Below are positions 35,206-43,444 of a stretch of DNA of 64,000 nucleotides, piece after piece. Numbering within the stretch: position 1 is the stretch's first letter; each line of letters begins with the position of its first letter. The notes beneath the pieces are model-generated. The model made no database searches. It worked only from the letters and a program-made list of their open reading frames with translations, and was not told the DNA's origin. The translations under genes and the position numbers were made by a program. The DNA is from Lawsonella sp012842085 (GTDB taxonomy: Bacteria > Actinomycetota > Actinomycetes > Mycobacteriales > Mycobacteriaceae), in contig DAINXV010000003.1 of assembly GCA_036749735.1 (NCBI GenBank), forward strand, positions 1 to 64,000. The letters run 5' to 3'.

Positions 35206-36030
35206 GTGGCTAAGAAACTTAAAAAACTTGTCTCTGATCTGTCCTACATTGGACGTCGTCGTGTCCTGCGTGGCGATTTGGCTGATATCGGTTTGAAGGG
35301 CTACGTTTTTGCCCCGACTGGCCGTGTTAAGGCCCCTGTCGTGTTTTTGTTGCATGACTGGTTGTCCCCTGCCTCTTTCTATAAGGAGTGGGCACGGCAT
35401 CTTGCTTCGTGGGGTATTGCTTGCGTAGTTCCCTCTTTGGATCGCGCACTTCTTACTGATGCGGCAGCGCTGGCGGACGAGACTGAGGACGTTATTGAGC
35501 GTTTGTTGACGTGTCCGCTTGGTAAGGGCGCGGCACCTTTGGATCGTAACCGTGTGGGTGTTTTTGGGCATGGCCTGGGTGGCAGTGTTGCTGCCCTTTT
35601 GGCTAAGCGCCGCCCTTCTTTGAACGGTATTGTGGCTGCTTATCCAACTGAGTGTGTGCCGGATCCTGTGGTGAAGGCGGCTGGTTGTAAGGTTCCGGCG
35701 TTGTTTGTTGCGCCGGAGAAGCCTGCACTGGTCAATATTGATATTTCACGGGCGCTGGGTAATACCTGGGGCGAGAATGCCATTGTCCGGTGTTTCCCTG
35801 GCGCTACTCGGGTCGGTTTGGTGTCATCCTCCATTTTTGAGCGTCTTGGTTTGACGGAGAAGGATGATCCAAAGGTTTTGAAGAAGCAGAAGGCCACGAT
35901 TACTGGTTTCTTCCTGGCCGCTGTGATGGGCGATAAGGATTATAAAGCGTTCACCACGGAGGAGGAGATTAAGGGCTCCGAGGTGCTTCTGACTGCCCAT
36001 GACGAGTTTATGCGCAAGCACGATGACTGA
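35206..36030 (+). CDS. Alpha/beta-hydrolase-like protein lacking the nucleophile
   Basis: A 274-residue protein with the dienelactone hydrolase-like fold: PVVFLLHDWLSPASFY supplies the oxyanion-hole region, and the nucleophile elbow follows in RVGVFGHGLGGSVAALLA. In the GxSxG motif the Ser is replaced by Gly (GHGLG), so classical esterase chemistry is unlikely. It starts with GTG; TAGGCT lies 6-7 bases before it, which would give a leaderless transcript. Lys-rich N-terminus and C-terminus; no signal peptide. It diverges from glmS and is closed by a strong terminator. Confidence 0.75.
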   Translation: MAKKLKKLVSDLSYIGRRRVLRGDLADIGLKGYVFAPTGRVKAPVVFLLHDWLSPASFYKEWARHLASWGIACVVPSLDRALLTDAAALADETEDVIERLLTCPLGKGAAPLDRNRVGVFGHGLGGSVAALLAKRRPSLNGIVAAYPTECVPDPVVKAAGCKVPALFVAPEKPALVNIDISRALGNTWGENAIVRCFPGATRVGLVSSSIFERLGLTEKDDPKVLKKQKATITGFFLAAVMGDKDYKAFTTEEEIKGSEVLLTAHDEFMRKHDD

Positions 36031-36057
36031 TCTGCCATAGTTTTGGTTCTTTATAAA

Positions 36058-36089
36058 AAGGTGGGACTGACAATTGTCAGTCCCACCTT
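36058..36089. terminator. Bidirectional terminator
   Basis: Perfect 14-bp stem AAGGTGGGACTGAC/GTCAGTCCCACCTT with loop AATT between convergent genes. The last codons and stop of the minus-strand 82-residue gene lie inside its right arm. Confidence 0.9.
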
Positions 36090-36325
36090 CTTGGCTTTGT
36101 GGAGTTTTTATTTTCTGGCCGGGAGGAGACTTTTAGGTCTTCGACGCTCAAGAACCCGTTGTCTACTAGTTCTTGGATGCCAAGGAGCACTTGGTCGATG
36201 TCTTCTATTACCTCATCGGTTATTTCGATTGGCTCATTGAGGTCTAGGGCTTCGAGGATTTTTTCTGCCTTTTCCTCGTAAGGGTCACGATGGGTAGTTT
36301 GTTTCCTACCTGTAAATACGGACAC
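36077..36325 (-). CDS. Small acidic protein, third gene of the secretion-substrate-like operon
   Basis: An 82-residue protein with GTG start. It is rich in Glu, Asp and Leu, probably helical (EEKAEKILEALDL, then IEDIDQVLLGIQELVDNG), without a membrane segment. It begins 2 bases after the stop of the preceding frame, and its ribosome binding site GGAGG is inside that frame's last codons, so it is translationally coupled. Family not recognised; a chaperone or partner of the upstream protein is conceivable. Confidence 0.6.
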   Translation of the reverse strand: MSVFTGRKQTTHRDPYEEKAEKILEALDLNEPIEITDEVIEDIDQVLLGIQELVDNGFLSVEDLKVSSRPENKNSTKPRRWD

Positions 36326-36327
36326 CT

Positions 36328-38242
36328 TTACCAGCCTCCTGAGTTAGCCAAACTTGACGAGGAAACTGTATTAGATGTGGACCCTGTTTGTGGGGTGCTA
36401 CTTTCGGATTGTTGGTCACCAAGAGCGGTTTCTTGATTGTCTTCTCCGACACCAGATATCACCTGTGCGTCCGCTCCACCTGATGGGCTATTAACACTTT
36501 GATCAGCAGCTTTGGTTTCCACAGTGGTAGCTGAAGTGTCTGTTGACTCTTCGTTTTCTGGCTCAGTTTTAGCCTCGGAATCGCTGATATTTTTTTTCTT
36601 CGTTCTCGTCCTCAGAATCGGTGTCTTCCGTATCCGAATTGTCTTCATCGACCTGTTCGGTGTCTTCAGTACCGTCGTTTTCTAGCTCTTCTTTGGAATC
36701 TGAGTGTTTCAGTTCATCCGAGTCCTCATTGGCTTCGGTGTCGAGTTCTGTACTGTCGTTAAGTTCACCGACTTCTAGATCACCAGAGATGCGAACACCT
36801 TCGCCATCAATATTTAATTCACCTCCAACCTTTAGTCCCCAACTTGGACGATTGGTGGATGAACTCCGGTCACCTGACTGGCTCGGTTCACCTGCGGAAC
36901 TATCTTCTCTGTTGTATTCGAATTGACCTTCGATTTCGGTTCTTATTCCTGGGGTTTGTGCATTGCTTCCGTCACTTTGGAAGCCCCCAGCGAGACCGGA
37001 TTCTGCCGGTAATGGGTTGTACGTCTGATAGTTGAACCCTGCTCCCCCACCATATGGAGGAGTTTGTAGTCCGCCTATGGGAGCTGTTTGGGATTTGTCT
37101 TGGAGGATTTGGTCCACCAGGTCTCGGTACTTTTGGTTCTCTTCCTGAATTATTTTTGCGAGACGATCGGTACTATCCTGTGCCTCTTTATTGGACCGGT
37201 AAGTGTCGGTAATCTCTGTTTTTTCTTTTATCTTTGCAGTATCAGTTTCCGGCCCAATACCGACATTTTTCGTGTCGGTAGGAGGTGCTGGAATAGTTGA
37301 CGCTTGTCCGCCGCTCGAACCGCCTGTGTATTGAAAGCTTTCTTGATTGCCGCTATGGCCGGCATTCTCAGAATTGTCTTTGGAGCCGCTGTCTTTACTG
37401 GTGTCTTTCCCCTTAGACTGATCGGCACCATCATTCTTACTGGTTTTGGCATGACCATCAGTTTTGGGAGTTTTGCACTTTGTAGAGCACTTGCCATCTG
37501 ACGGCAGCGTGGCAGAGGGAAGTTCCTTCTGCTGCAGACTACCGGACACTTCGGCCCAAATTTTATTGACCGTCTGCTCAGTATCAGCAAGTAGTTGTTC
37601 GAATTCTGCCTTCATCGCCTTGACTTCATCAGACGCTACTAACAGATTCCATATGCTCTTTTCCGGATCTGCGGAAGCATCAAATATTACTTCATAACCA
37701 ATACTGGTCTCGCCATTTGCATAGGCCACTTGGATATTTGATGAAGTGTTGAAGACATCGCCAAGAGTAATGACTGTCTCTCGTTTTGAAATTTCTTCTG
37801 CTTTCAAGGAAGCCCGGTGGAGCAGTTTTTCAGACGCGATCTTTCCGGCGACAATATTCTTTTGCGCTATTTCGTAAGCTTCACTGTGTCGAATAGCATC
37901 TTCACTGCTTCTCTTAATTTTTTCTTGAGCAGCATCAGCAGCCTCACCCTGCCACAGCTTTTTCAAACTGTCAGAGTTAGTTTTAATCTCAGCTCCGAAT
38001 GCACTCCAAATTTTAGCTAATTCGCCCGCCTCCGCAGCCAACTGGACAATTTTAGGAATATCCAGTTCCAATGGGGCTATCGCACGGTTCGCTTTGATCA
38101 TATAGTCTGGGTCAATGCGCGATACCGCCTTGCCAATCATCTGGCTAATCGTGCCATAAGATTGGCTTTTAACTCTCACCAATTTAGCGGCATTTTTAAA
38201 CCGTTGGATGCTTTCTTCGTATGAACCAATGCCTGCTGACAC
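36328..38242 (-). pseudogene. WXG-like large protein with acidic tail, frameshifted at an A8 run
   Basis: GTG-started gene directly after the 101-residue gene. Residues 1-150 are helical with KLWQGEAADAA (W97-G99), resembling the WXG helix turn of type VII secretion substrates; a Ser/Gly/Lys/Thr-rich linker and a Glu/Asp-rich tail follow. The first frame runs 557 residues and ends at 36569 soon after a run of eight A on the minus strand (GAAGAAAAAAAATATC). With seven A the frame continues as NISDSEAKTEPENEESTD with the same acidic composition to a stop at 36328, giving 637 residues. The span is 3n+1 bases. Its position between glmS and glmM equals that of Rv3439c. No function is known; it may be intact in the cell through transcript slippage or may reflect a sequence error. 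Confidence 0.65.
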
Positions 38243-38548
38243 TTATTTCCCCGCCTTTACCTTCAGGTCAGTTTCATGCTGAATGTTTTGTTGTTCGAAG
38301 TCATCAACATTGCATTCAAGCAACTGGGCCTGATCCCGCACACGGGCAATACAAACCGCATCAGCTTGCTCATGATTTCTGAACCAACTCAATATTGCTG
38401 ATGCTGAGTCGACGCGAGGCAACCCTAGGAAAGGGCCCTCAACAGCGACCCGATTCGCATACAGCGCTTCTTCGGCACTATTCACCTCGCAGCCCAATTC
38501 GCGGGCTCGATCGCGAACCGCACCGGTGTCAATATCTACCTGGCTCAT
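38243..38548 (-). CDS. Small EspC/WXG-like protein (Rv3440c position)
   Basis: A 101-residue, mainly helical soluble protein, preceded by a strong GGGGGG ribosome binding site. The size, two-helix pattern around ARELGCEVNSAEEAL and VRDQAQLLECNVDDFE, and location beside a WXG-like protein suggest an ESX secretion-associated partner like EspC/DUF2580, but the W-x-G turn is absent and no YxxxD/E signal is visible. Its stop codon abuts the GTG of the next gene, so both are made together. Rv3440c (about 100 residues) has the same place in M. tuberculosis. Confidence 0.65.
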   Translation of the reverse strand: MSQVDIDTGAVRDRARELGCEVNSAEEALYANRVAVEGPFLGLPRVDSASAILSWFRNHEQADAVCIARVRDQAQLLECNVDDFEQQNIQHETDLKVKAGK

Positions 38549-38648
38549 GAGCCCCCCTTTTGAGTGGAGTTGACGTGTCTTTAACTAATATGACGTCACT
38601 CGCATGAGGGAGGTTCCCGAACAGAAAATATTGTTTTAAAAAAGTGTT

Positions 38649-39989
38649 TTAAACAGTGCCAACAACTTGGGCGAGTCGCTCCGCCACAGCGTCGGCCTTC
38701 TCCTGGGTTTCAGCTTCCACCATCACCCTCACTAAGGGTTCTGTTCCAGAAGCACGCAGTAAGACTCGACCAGTGTCACCAAGTTCTACTTCCGCTTCCT
38801 TGGTGGCGGCGACGACAGCCGGATCATTAGCAACGGCGTCGCGGTCAGAGACGGTCACATTGATAAGAATCTGTGGGAGAACAGTCACTACACTGGCCAG
38901 TTCCGCAAGGGTTTTGCCGGTAGCAGCCATTCGGTCCATGATCTGCAGGCCGGTAAGAATTCCGTCACCAGTAGTGGCGTATTCAGGAATCACAATATGG
39001 CCGGATTGTTCTCCGCCGAGACTGTAATCATTGGCTCGCAGATCCTCTAAAACATAGCGGTCACCTACTGCAGTGCACCGCAGTTGGATGCCCTGTTCCT
39101 GCATAGCGATATGAAGGCCCAGGTTGGACATGACGGTAGCGACAAGGGTGTTTTCGGCAAGGCGACCCTCTTCTTTCATCGCCACAGCCAAAATGGCCAT
39201 AATTTGATCGCCATCGATCAAATTCCCGTCGCGGTCAATAGCTAGGCACCGATCTGCATCACCATCGTGCGCGATACCAAGATCCGCATTATTGTCGAGG
39301 ACTGCCTGACGCAGATCCTCCATATGGGTAGAGCCACAGTTGTCGTTAATGTTGAGGCCATCGGGGGAAGTGTGGATCTGGATTACGTTCGCACCCGCAC
39401 GTTCATAGGCGAGTGGGGCGGCAGTGGAAGCTGCGCCATTCGCACCGTCAACCACTACTGTGATTTCGGAAAGGTCGTGGGTGCGTGTTTTGAGAAGGTG
39501 CTCCAAGTATGTTTCGAGGGCTTCGGACTGGGCTTGGCGGATACGTCCGACAGCCGCACCAGTAGGTGGGTTGAGGAAGCAATCTTTGAGGCGTTCTTCA
39601 ATAGCATCCTCGACCGCGTCATCAAGTTTGTGGCCTCCTGCCGCAAAGAATTTGATGCCGTTATCGGGCATGGGATTGTGGGAGGCAGAGATCATGACGC
39701 CGAGTGCTGCGTCACGTTTTGCGGTTTCGTAGGCAACCGCCGGGGTGGGGAGTACCCCCAGTAAGTCAACATCCACTCCCCTGCTGGTGAGTCCAGCGGC
39801 GAGGGCAGCTTCCAGCATTTCTCCAGAAACTCGCGGGTCGCGGCCCACTACAACGCGTGGCCTTTCTGCGCCTGTCTGCTGTGCTGCTAGCACTTGGGCT
39901 GCAGCGGCTCCAAGTTGCATTGCGAGACACGGGCTGAGCGTATCGTTTGCAAGCCCACGTACACCGTCGGTTCCAAAGAGTCGTGCCAT
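38649..39989 (-). CDS. glmM: Phosphoglucosamine mutase GlmM
   Basis: Interconverts glucosamine-6-phosphate and glucosamine-1-phosphate for UDP-GlcNAc. The 446-residue protein begins MARLFGTDGVRG and has the phosphoserine loop ISASHNPMPDNG (S103), the metal loop DGDADRC, the sugar loop GGEQSGH and the phosphate loop RASGTEPLVRV. The open frame extends 33 codons upstream into the rpsI terminator; the ATG chosen matches the family start. It follows rplM-rpsI as in M. tuberculosis. Confidence 0.96.
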   Translation of the reverse strand: MARLFGTDGVRGLANDTLSPCLAMQLGAAAAQVLAAQQTGAERPRVVVGRDPRVSGEMLEAALAAGLTSRGVDVDLLGVLPTPAVAYETAKRDAALGVMISASHNPMPDNGIKFFAAGGHKLDDAVEDAIEERLKDCFLNPPTGAAVGRIRQAQSEALETYLEHLLKTRTHDLSEITVVVDGANGAASTAAPLAYERAGANVIQIHTSPDGLNINDNCGSTHMEDLRQAVLDNNADLGIAHDGDADRCLAIDRDGNLIDGDQIMAILAVAMKEEGRLAENTLVATVMSNLGLHIAMQEQGIQLRCTAVGDRYVLEDLRANDYSLGGEQSGHIVIPEYATTGDGILTGLQIMDRMAATGKTLAELASVVTVLPQILINVTVSDRDAVANDPAVVAATKEAEVELGDTGRVLLRASGTEPLVRVMVEAETQEKADAVAERLAQVVGTV

Positions 39990-40050
39990 GGTTGTAATCC
40001 TACTCTGCAGGGTGGAGTGTCTTTGACAGGGGAAGGAAGAATATGGGAAA

Positions 40051-40080
40051 TGCCCCGACAAACCATAGAGGGTCGGGGCA
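40051..40080 (-). terminator. Hairpin after rplM-rpsI
   Basis: Perfect 9-bp stem TGCCCCGAC/GTCGGGGCA with a 12-base loop, 20 bases past the rpsI stop. The T-tract on minus is weak (TTTCCCATATTCTT), so it may be partial, letting some transcripts reach glmM. Confidence 0.65.
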
Positions 40081-40100
40081 TTCCACAAGCAGTAATGAAT

Positions 40101-40625
40101 TTAGCGCTTGGAGTACTGCGGAGCGCGACGTGCTCCGTGGAGACCAGCCTTCTTGCGCTCGACTGCACGAGAGTCGCGAGTCAAGAATCCAGCCTTCTTC
40201 AGGGCAGCGCGATCATCCGGGTTGACCAGGTTGAGACCACGGGCAATAGCTAGACGCATTGCGCCAGCCTGTCCGGAGGGTCCACCGCCACCCAGAATAG
40301 CCTTGACGTCGAACTGTTCTTCGCGGTCAACAAGTACCAGCGGGGACTTGATGAGCTGCTGATGAACCTTGTTCGGGAAGTAGTCTTCGAGGCTGCGTCC
40401 GTTGCAATCAAACTTGCCGGAGCCCGGGGTCATGGTGACGCGAACAATGGCTTGCTTGCGACGTCCCACAGCCTGCACCGGACCAGATACCGGAGCGGGC
40501 TCAACTTCTGCCTCAATGTTTTCAACAGTGATGTCGGCGGTGAGTTCTTCAGCAGCTTCCTGAGCGGCTGCTTCCACTGCGGCATCTTCTGCGACGGTCT
40601 CGTCGATGTTCTTTTCTTCAGACAT
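40101..40625 (-). CDS. rpsI: Ribosomal protein S9
   Basis: A 174-residue small-subunit protein. The conserved S9 body (GRRKQAIVRV at about 54 to the C-terminal KKAGLHGARRAPQYSKR) reaches the decoding site with its Lys/Arg tail. The first 50 residues are an acidic Ala/Glu-rich extension common in actinobacterial S9. The start overlaps the rplM stop (TAATG). Confidence 0.97.
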   Translation of the reverse strand: MSEEKNIDETVAEDAAVEAAAQEAAEELTADITVENIEAEVEPAPVSGPVQAVGRRKQAIVRVTMTPGSGKFDCNGRSLEDYFPNKVHQQLIKSPLVLVDREEQFDVKAILGGGGPSGQAGAMRLAIARGLNLVNPDDRAALKKAGFLTRDSRAVERKKAGLHGARRAPQYSKR

Positions 40626-41068
40626 TACTGAGCCACCTGCTTCATCTCGTAGGGAACGGGTTTTTGTGCAGCGTGCGGATGCTCGGAACCGGCGTAAACC
40701 TTGAGCCGTCCGATCATGTTGCTGCCGAGGCGGGTGTGCGGGAGCATGCCCTTCACAGCCTTCTCAACCACGTAAGGGGAATTGGACTTCAGCATGTCGC
40801 CCAAAACGTCGGCACGCAGTCCACCCGGGAAGCCGGAGTGGCGGTAAAGCTTGACCTGTTCGCGCTTGTTAGCGGAAACAGCAACCTTTTCAGCGTTGAT
40901 GATGACGACGAAGTCTCCGCCATCAACGTTGGGGGTATAGGTGGGCTTGTGTTTGCCGCGGAGCAATTTGGCGGCCTGGGTTGCTAGACGACCCAGTACC
41001 ACGTCTGTGGCGTCGATGACGTACCATTTACGGTCGACGTCACCGCCTTTAGGTACATAAGTAGACAA
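40625..41068 (-). CDS. rplM: Ribosomal protein L13
   Basis: A 147-residue large-subunit protein, with DRKWYVIDATDVVLGRLA near the start and the conserved GMLPHTRLG. The open frame begins 44 codons further upstream, but the L13 family starts at MSTYVPKGG; here that codon is TTG, with GAGGAAG 6 bases before it. A TTG start for an abundant ribosomal protein is unusual. Forms the rplM-rpsI operon. Confidence 0.95.
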   Translation of the reverse strand: MSTYVPKGGDVDRKWYVIDATDVVLGRLATQAAKLLRGKHKPTYTPNVDGGDFVVIINAEKVAVSANKREQVKLYRHSGFPGGLRADVLGDMLKSNSPYVVEKAVKGMLPHTRLGSNMIGRLKVYAGSEHPHAAQKPVPYEMKQVAQ

Positions 41069-41234
41069 AGTGACTTCCTCGTCTCTTGAAATCTGCCGGC
41101 CAATAGTATCTCCTCGGTTTAGAACAGCGGCCGGTTGGGACCTGTGAAACCTTGTTACTTCCGCAGATTGTGGAAGTGGTGAAGAGACACCGTTCAGCAA
41201 TGTTACCAGTTGTTATGCGCGTATAAAAATTTGT

Positions 41235-41269
41235 AAAACGCACCACCGAGAAGCTCGATGATGCGTTTT
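41235..41269 (-). terminator. Terminator of the ESX-4 eccC-esxT transcript
   Basis: On minus, AAAACGCA pairs with TGCGTTTT around an inner CGAG/CTCG stem, followed by TTTTACAAATTTTTATA. It separates the ESX-4 genes from rplM. Confidence 0.75.
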
Positions 41270-41335
41270 AGCTTGTATGAGATTGTGCCTGTCACGACAG
41301 GCTATAGAGGTTTTATACCACTTGGTCTTTAGTCT

Positions 41336-41623
41336 TTACATCCAAGAGGCGGCAGCGCGACGGTTGGTGTCGTTCATGGCGTCGTTACCCTGGCCAACGA
41401 TAACCCCGATGCGATCCAGAACCTGGTTGAGTTCTGCGGTGGCGCGGTCCCATTTCAGCTGTTGAGCCTTGTAAGCTTCGGCGGCCTCACCTTCCCAGGT
41501 GGACACTAGCGGCTGCAGGTAGGCTTTGAGATCGTCCAGCATGGTGTTCAGCTTGGAAGCAGACTGAGCAATATCCATGCGAGAGGCCTCGATAGAGGCG
41601 AAGTCGTAGCGAATTGTATCCAT
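41336..41623 (-). CDS. esxT: WXG100 protein EsxT-like
   Basis: A 95-residue WXG100 helical hairpin protein, secreted as a pair with the EsxU-like protein through ESX-4. The turn is WEG in VSTWEGEAAEAY, and QQLKWDRATAELNQVLD together with the C-terminal NRRAAASW match M. tuberculosis EsxT (Rv3444c). Of three possible ATG codons the third was chosen, since GGAG lies 9 bases before it and only 1 base before the first. Last gene of the ESX-4 minus-strand unit; followed by a terminator. Confidence 0.9.
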   Translation of the reverse strand: MDTIRYDFASIEASRMDIAQSASKLNTMLDDLKAYLQPLVSTWEGEAAEAYKAQQLKWDRATAELNQVLDRIGVIVGQGNDAMNDTNRRAAASWM

Positions 41624-41644
41624 GTTCATCATCTCCAGTAAGCC

Positions 41645-41944
41645 TTACAGAGAAAGGGTGTTGAGTTGTGCCAGGTGGTCTTCCTGGGATGCTTCGTATG
41701 CGGCGCTGTTGGCACGAATGGTCTCAGCAATAGTGTTGAGAGCCTCATTGAGCTGGCGGCCACTGTCTTGCCAACGAACCATGAGCTGGTCGAAGGCGAC
41801 CTTGGCGGAGCCACGCCATGCAGCGTCAAGGCTACCCAGGCGCATTTGCAGACCGTTCATTTCCGTCTGAACTTGCTGTGCGATATCAACGACATGATTG
41901 GCGGCAGACGACATAGTATCGGTCTGAGTATTAAGAGCCACCAT
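41645..41944 (-). CDS. esxU: WXG100 protein EsxU-like
   Basis: A 99-residue WXG100 protein with turn WRG (DAAWRGSAKVAFDQLM), partner of the following EsxT-like protein in the order esxU-esxT known for ESX-4. The C-terminus carries AAYEASQED, close to but not fitting the YxxxD/E secretion signal exactly (the residue at +4 is Gln, with Glu at +5). The ATG follows AAGGAG at 6 bases; a longer frame upstream was not used. Confidence 0.88.
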   Translation of the reverse strand: MVALNTQTDTMSSAANHVVDIAQQVQTEMNGLQMRLGSLDAAWRGSAKVAFDQLMVRWQDSGRQLNEALNTIAETIRANSAAYEASQEDHLAQLNTLSL

Positions 41945-42106
41945 GTTCACTCCTTCGTAATATGTTCGGGAGAAGGGTTTTGTTTGCGCCACACCCCCTT
42001 TGGCTGCGGCTTGCTTCTCACCACATATGACGCCACTATGCCCAAAAGGGTTCCCGACATCTGAAAGATTTTTTAATATTTTTCGAATTTACGGGTTCTA
42101 CGCAGG

Positions 42107-43444
42107 TCAGGATAGTTTTTCGAATTTTATTTGGGATAGCAAAGGTGCACATTTGCGGAGTGCTTTACTCTTCACCATGCCGTCCTGCATCCGGTATTGG
42201 CACCCAAAGGACAATGCGGTAGTGCCGTTGTAGATCACTACCCATTCGGCGCGAGATGTTTCACCGCTAATTTCTTGGTAGCTGAGTGCAATCGGATAGT
42301 GCAGCTGCAGGGGGATCCCAAAATAGGGGTCCCTCCATTCGCGGTAAATACTGTCCGGATTCTGCAACTCTCGAGATAGCTGCTGAGCCAGTTCCTTCTT
42401 CGGATCGGGTTGTACCGTCACCAGCACTCGCATCTGTGGCTCTGTTGACGGCAGAAATACTCGCTTCCAATCTGTCGCTGCGGGTCCATCAGATTTCTCG
42501 TCCCCAATATTGTGGGAGGAATCCTTATCGATGTCCCAGGATGTTGGCAGGAATAGTTTTCCTCCCGGGAATTCAATCCACTCACCCTGCACCTTAGTGC
42601 CGGATTCTGGGGGCTCGTTGGCTGCTAGCGGCTCTCCGCCGCTCTCAGAAATTACTATTTCGTCGGTTGGGGAGGAATTTTTCACAGCCGCTACTCCCCC
42701 GCCGATTGCTACTGCTGCCACCACCGCAAGCGAAGCTGCTACCCAGGGCCACTTTTTGCGTACTGGGGTTTCGTCAGCATGGCGTTTCTCTGCGACCTGC
42801 TGGGCCATGCTCTCCAAATAAGCTTGGTCGGTGAGCACATCGTTGACGTCATCAATGGTGACGCGGTAGGACATAACACCAGCAGTAATGAGGGTGTCGC
42901 AAATCAGTTGGCAGAGCTCTGCTTTATTGCCGCTATATTCGCCAAGGATCAGCACGTCCGTATCGTCATCGAAGCGGTCCACTGCCGCTCGAATCGTAGA
43001 TCCTACGGAGTAGCGCCATTCTTCGGAGTTGAATGTTCCGGCGGCAAAACCCATGCCGGGGAACATTTCTTGATACTTCAGATTCCCAGTGAAGTGGTCG
43101 GCGATGCAGATCACCATGTGTTTGGCGGAGAACTCTACCGTGCAGACATAGTGGGGAGGACAGGAGCGGGCATCAAAACTAATCCAGTCGTTCGCAACCT
43201 TCCAGCTGGGACGCGGCATCTCCGTGGTCTGGCAAATCCGCATGAACTCTTGTTTAAGTGGACTGTCCCATGCGCTGGGAACGATCAGTACGTCCTCTTG
43301 GGGGCAGCCTTCAAAAAACCATTCCAGAAGTGGGGAATGTGCTGGAGCAACCAGCAATCCCTTCAGAAAATCGTCTGGATCGATGGGCAGTATTTCCCCG
43401 TGATAAACAACTGCGGTTCCCCACAGTCCCGTAAAAGTGGTCAT
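42107..43444 (-). CDS. Type VII secretion-associated protein, Rv3446c family
   Basis: A 445-residue protein at the place of Rv3446c, between eccC4 and esxU. The cytoplasmic N-terminal part (1-230) has an ASKHA-like alternation of strands and Gly turns. One membrane segment follows at about 234-255 (WVAASLAVVAAVAIGGGVAAV), then a C-terminal extracytoplasmic domain with paired Cys (FGCQYRM, LRKCAPLL). Its start overlaps the eccC4 stop (TAATG). The role in ESX-4 is unknown; in position and topology it could be an accessory membrane subunit replacing EccE. Confidence 0.85.
   Translation of the reverse strand: MTTFTGLWGTAVVYHGEILPIDPDDFLKGLLVAPAHSPLLEWFFEGCPQEDVLIVPSAWDSPLKQEFMRICQTTEMPRPSWKVANDWISFDARSCPPHYVCTVEFSAKHMVICIADHFTGNLKYQEMFPGMGFAAGTFNSEEWRYSVGSTIRAAVDRFDDDTDVLILGEYSGNKAELCQLICDTLITAGVMSYRVTIDDVNDVLTDQAYLESMAQQVAEKRHADETPVRKKWPWVAASLAVVAAVAIGGGVAAVKNSSPTDEIVISESGGEPLAANEPPESGTKVQGEWIEFPGGKLFLPTSWDIDKDSSHNIGDEKSDGPAATDWKRVFLPSTEPQMRVLVTVQPDPKKELAQQLSRELQNPDSIYREWRDPYFGIPLQLHYPIALSYQEISGETSRAEWVVIYNGTTALSFGCQYRMQDGMVKSKALRKCAPLLSQIKFEKLS

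Noticed and set aside
39990..40088. 33-codon extension of GlmM
   Set aside because: It lies in the hairpin after rpsI; GlmM proteins begin at the internal MARLFGTDG.
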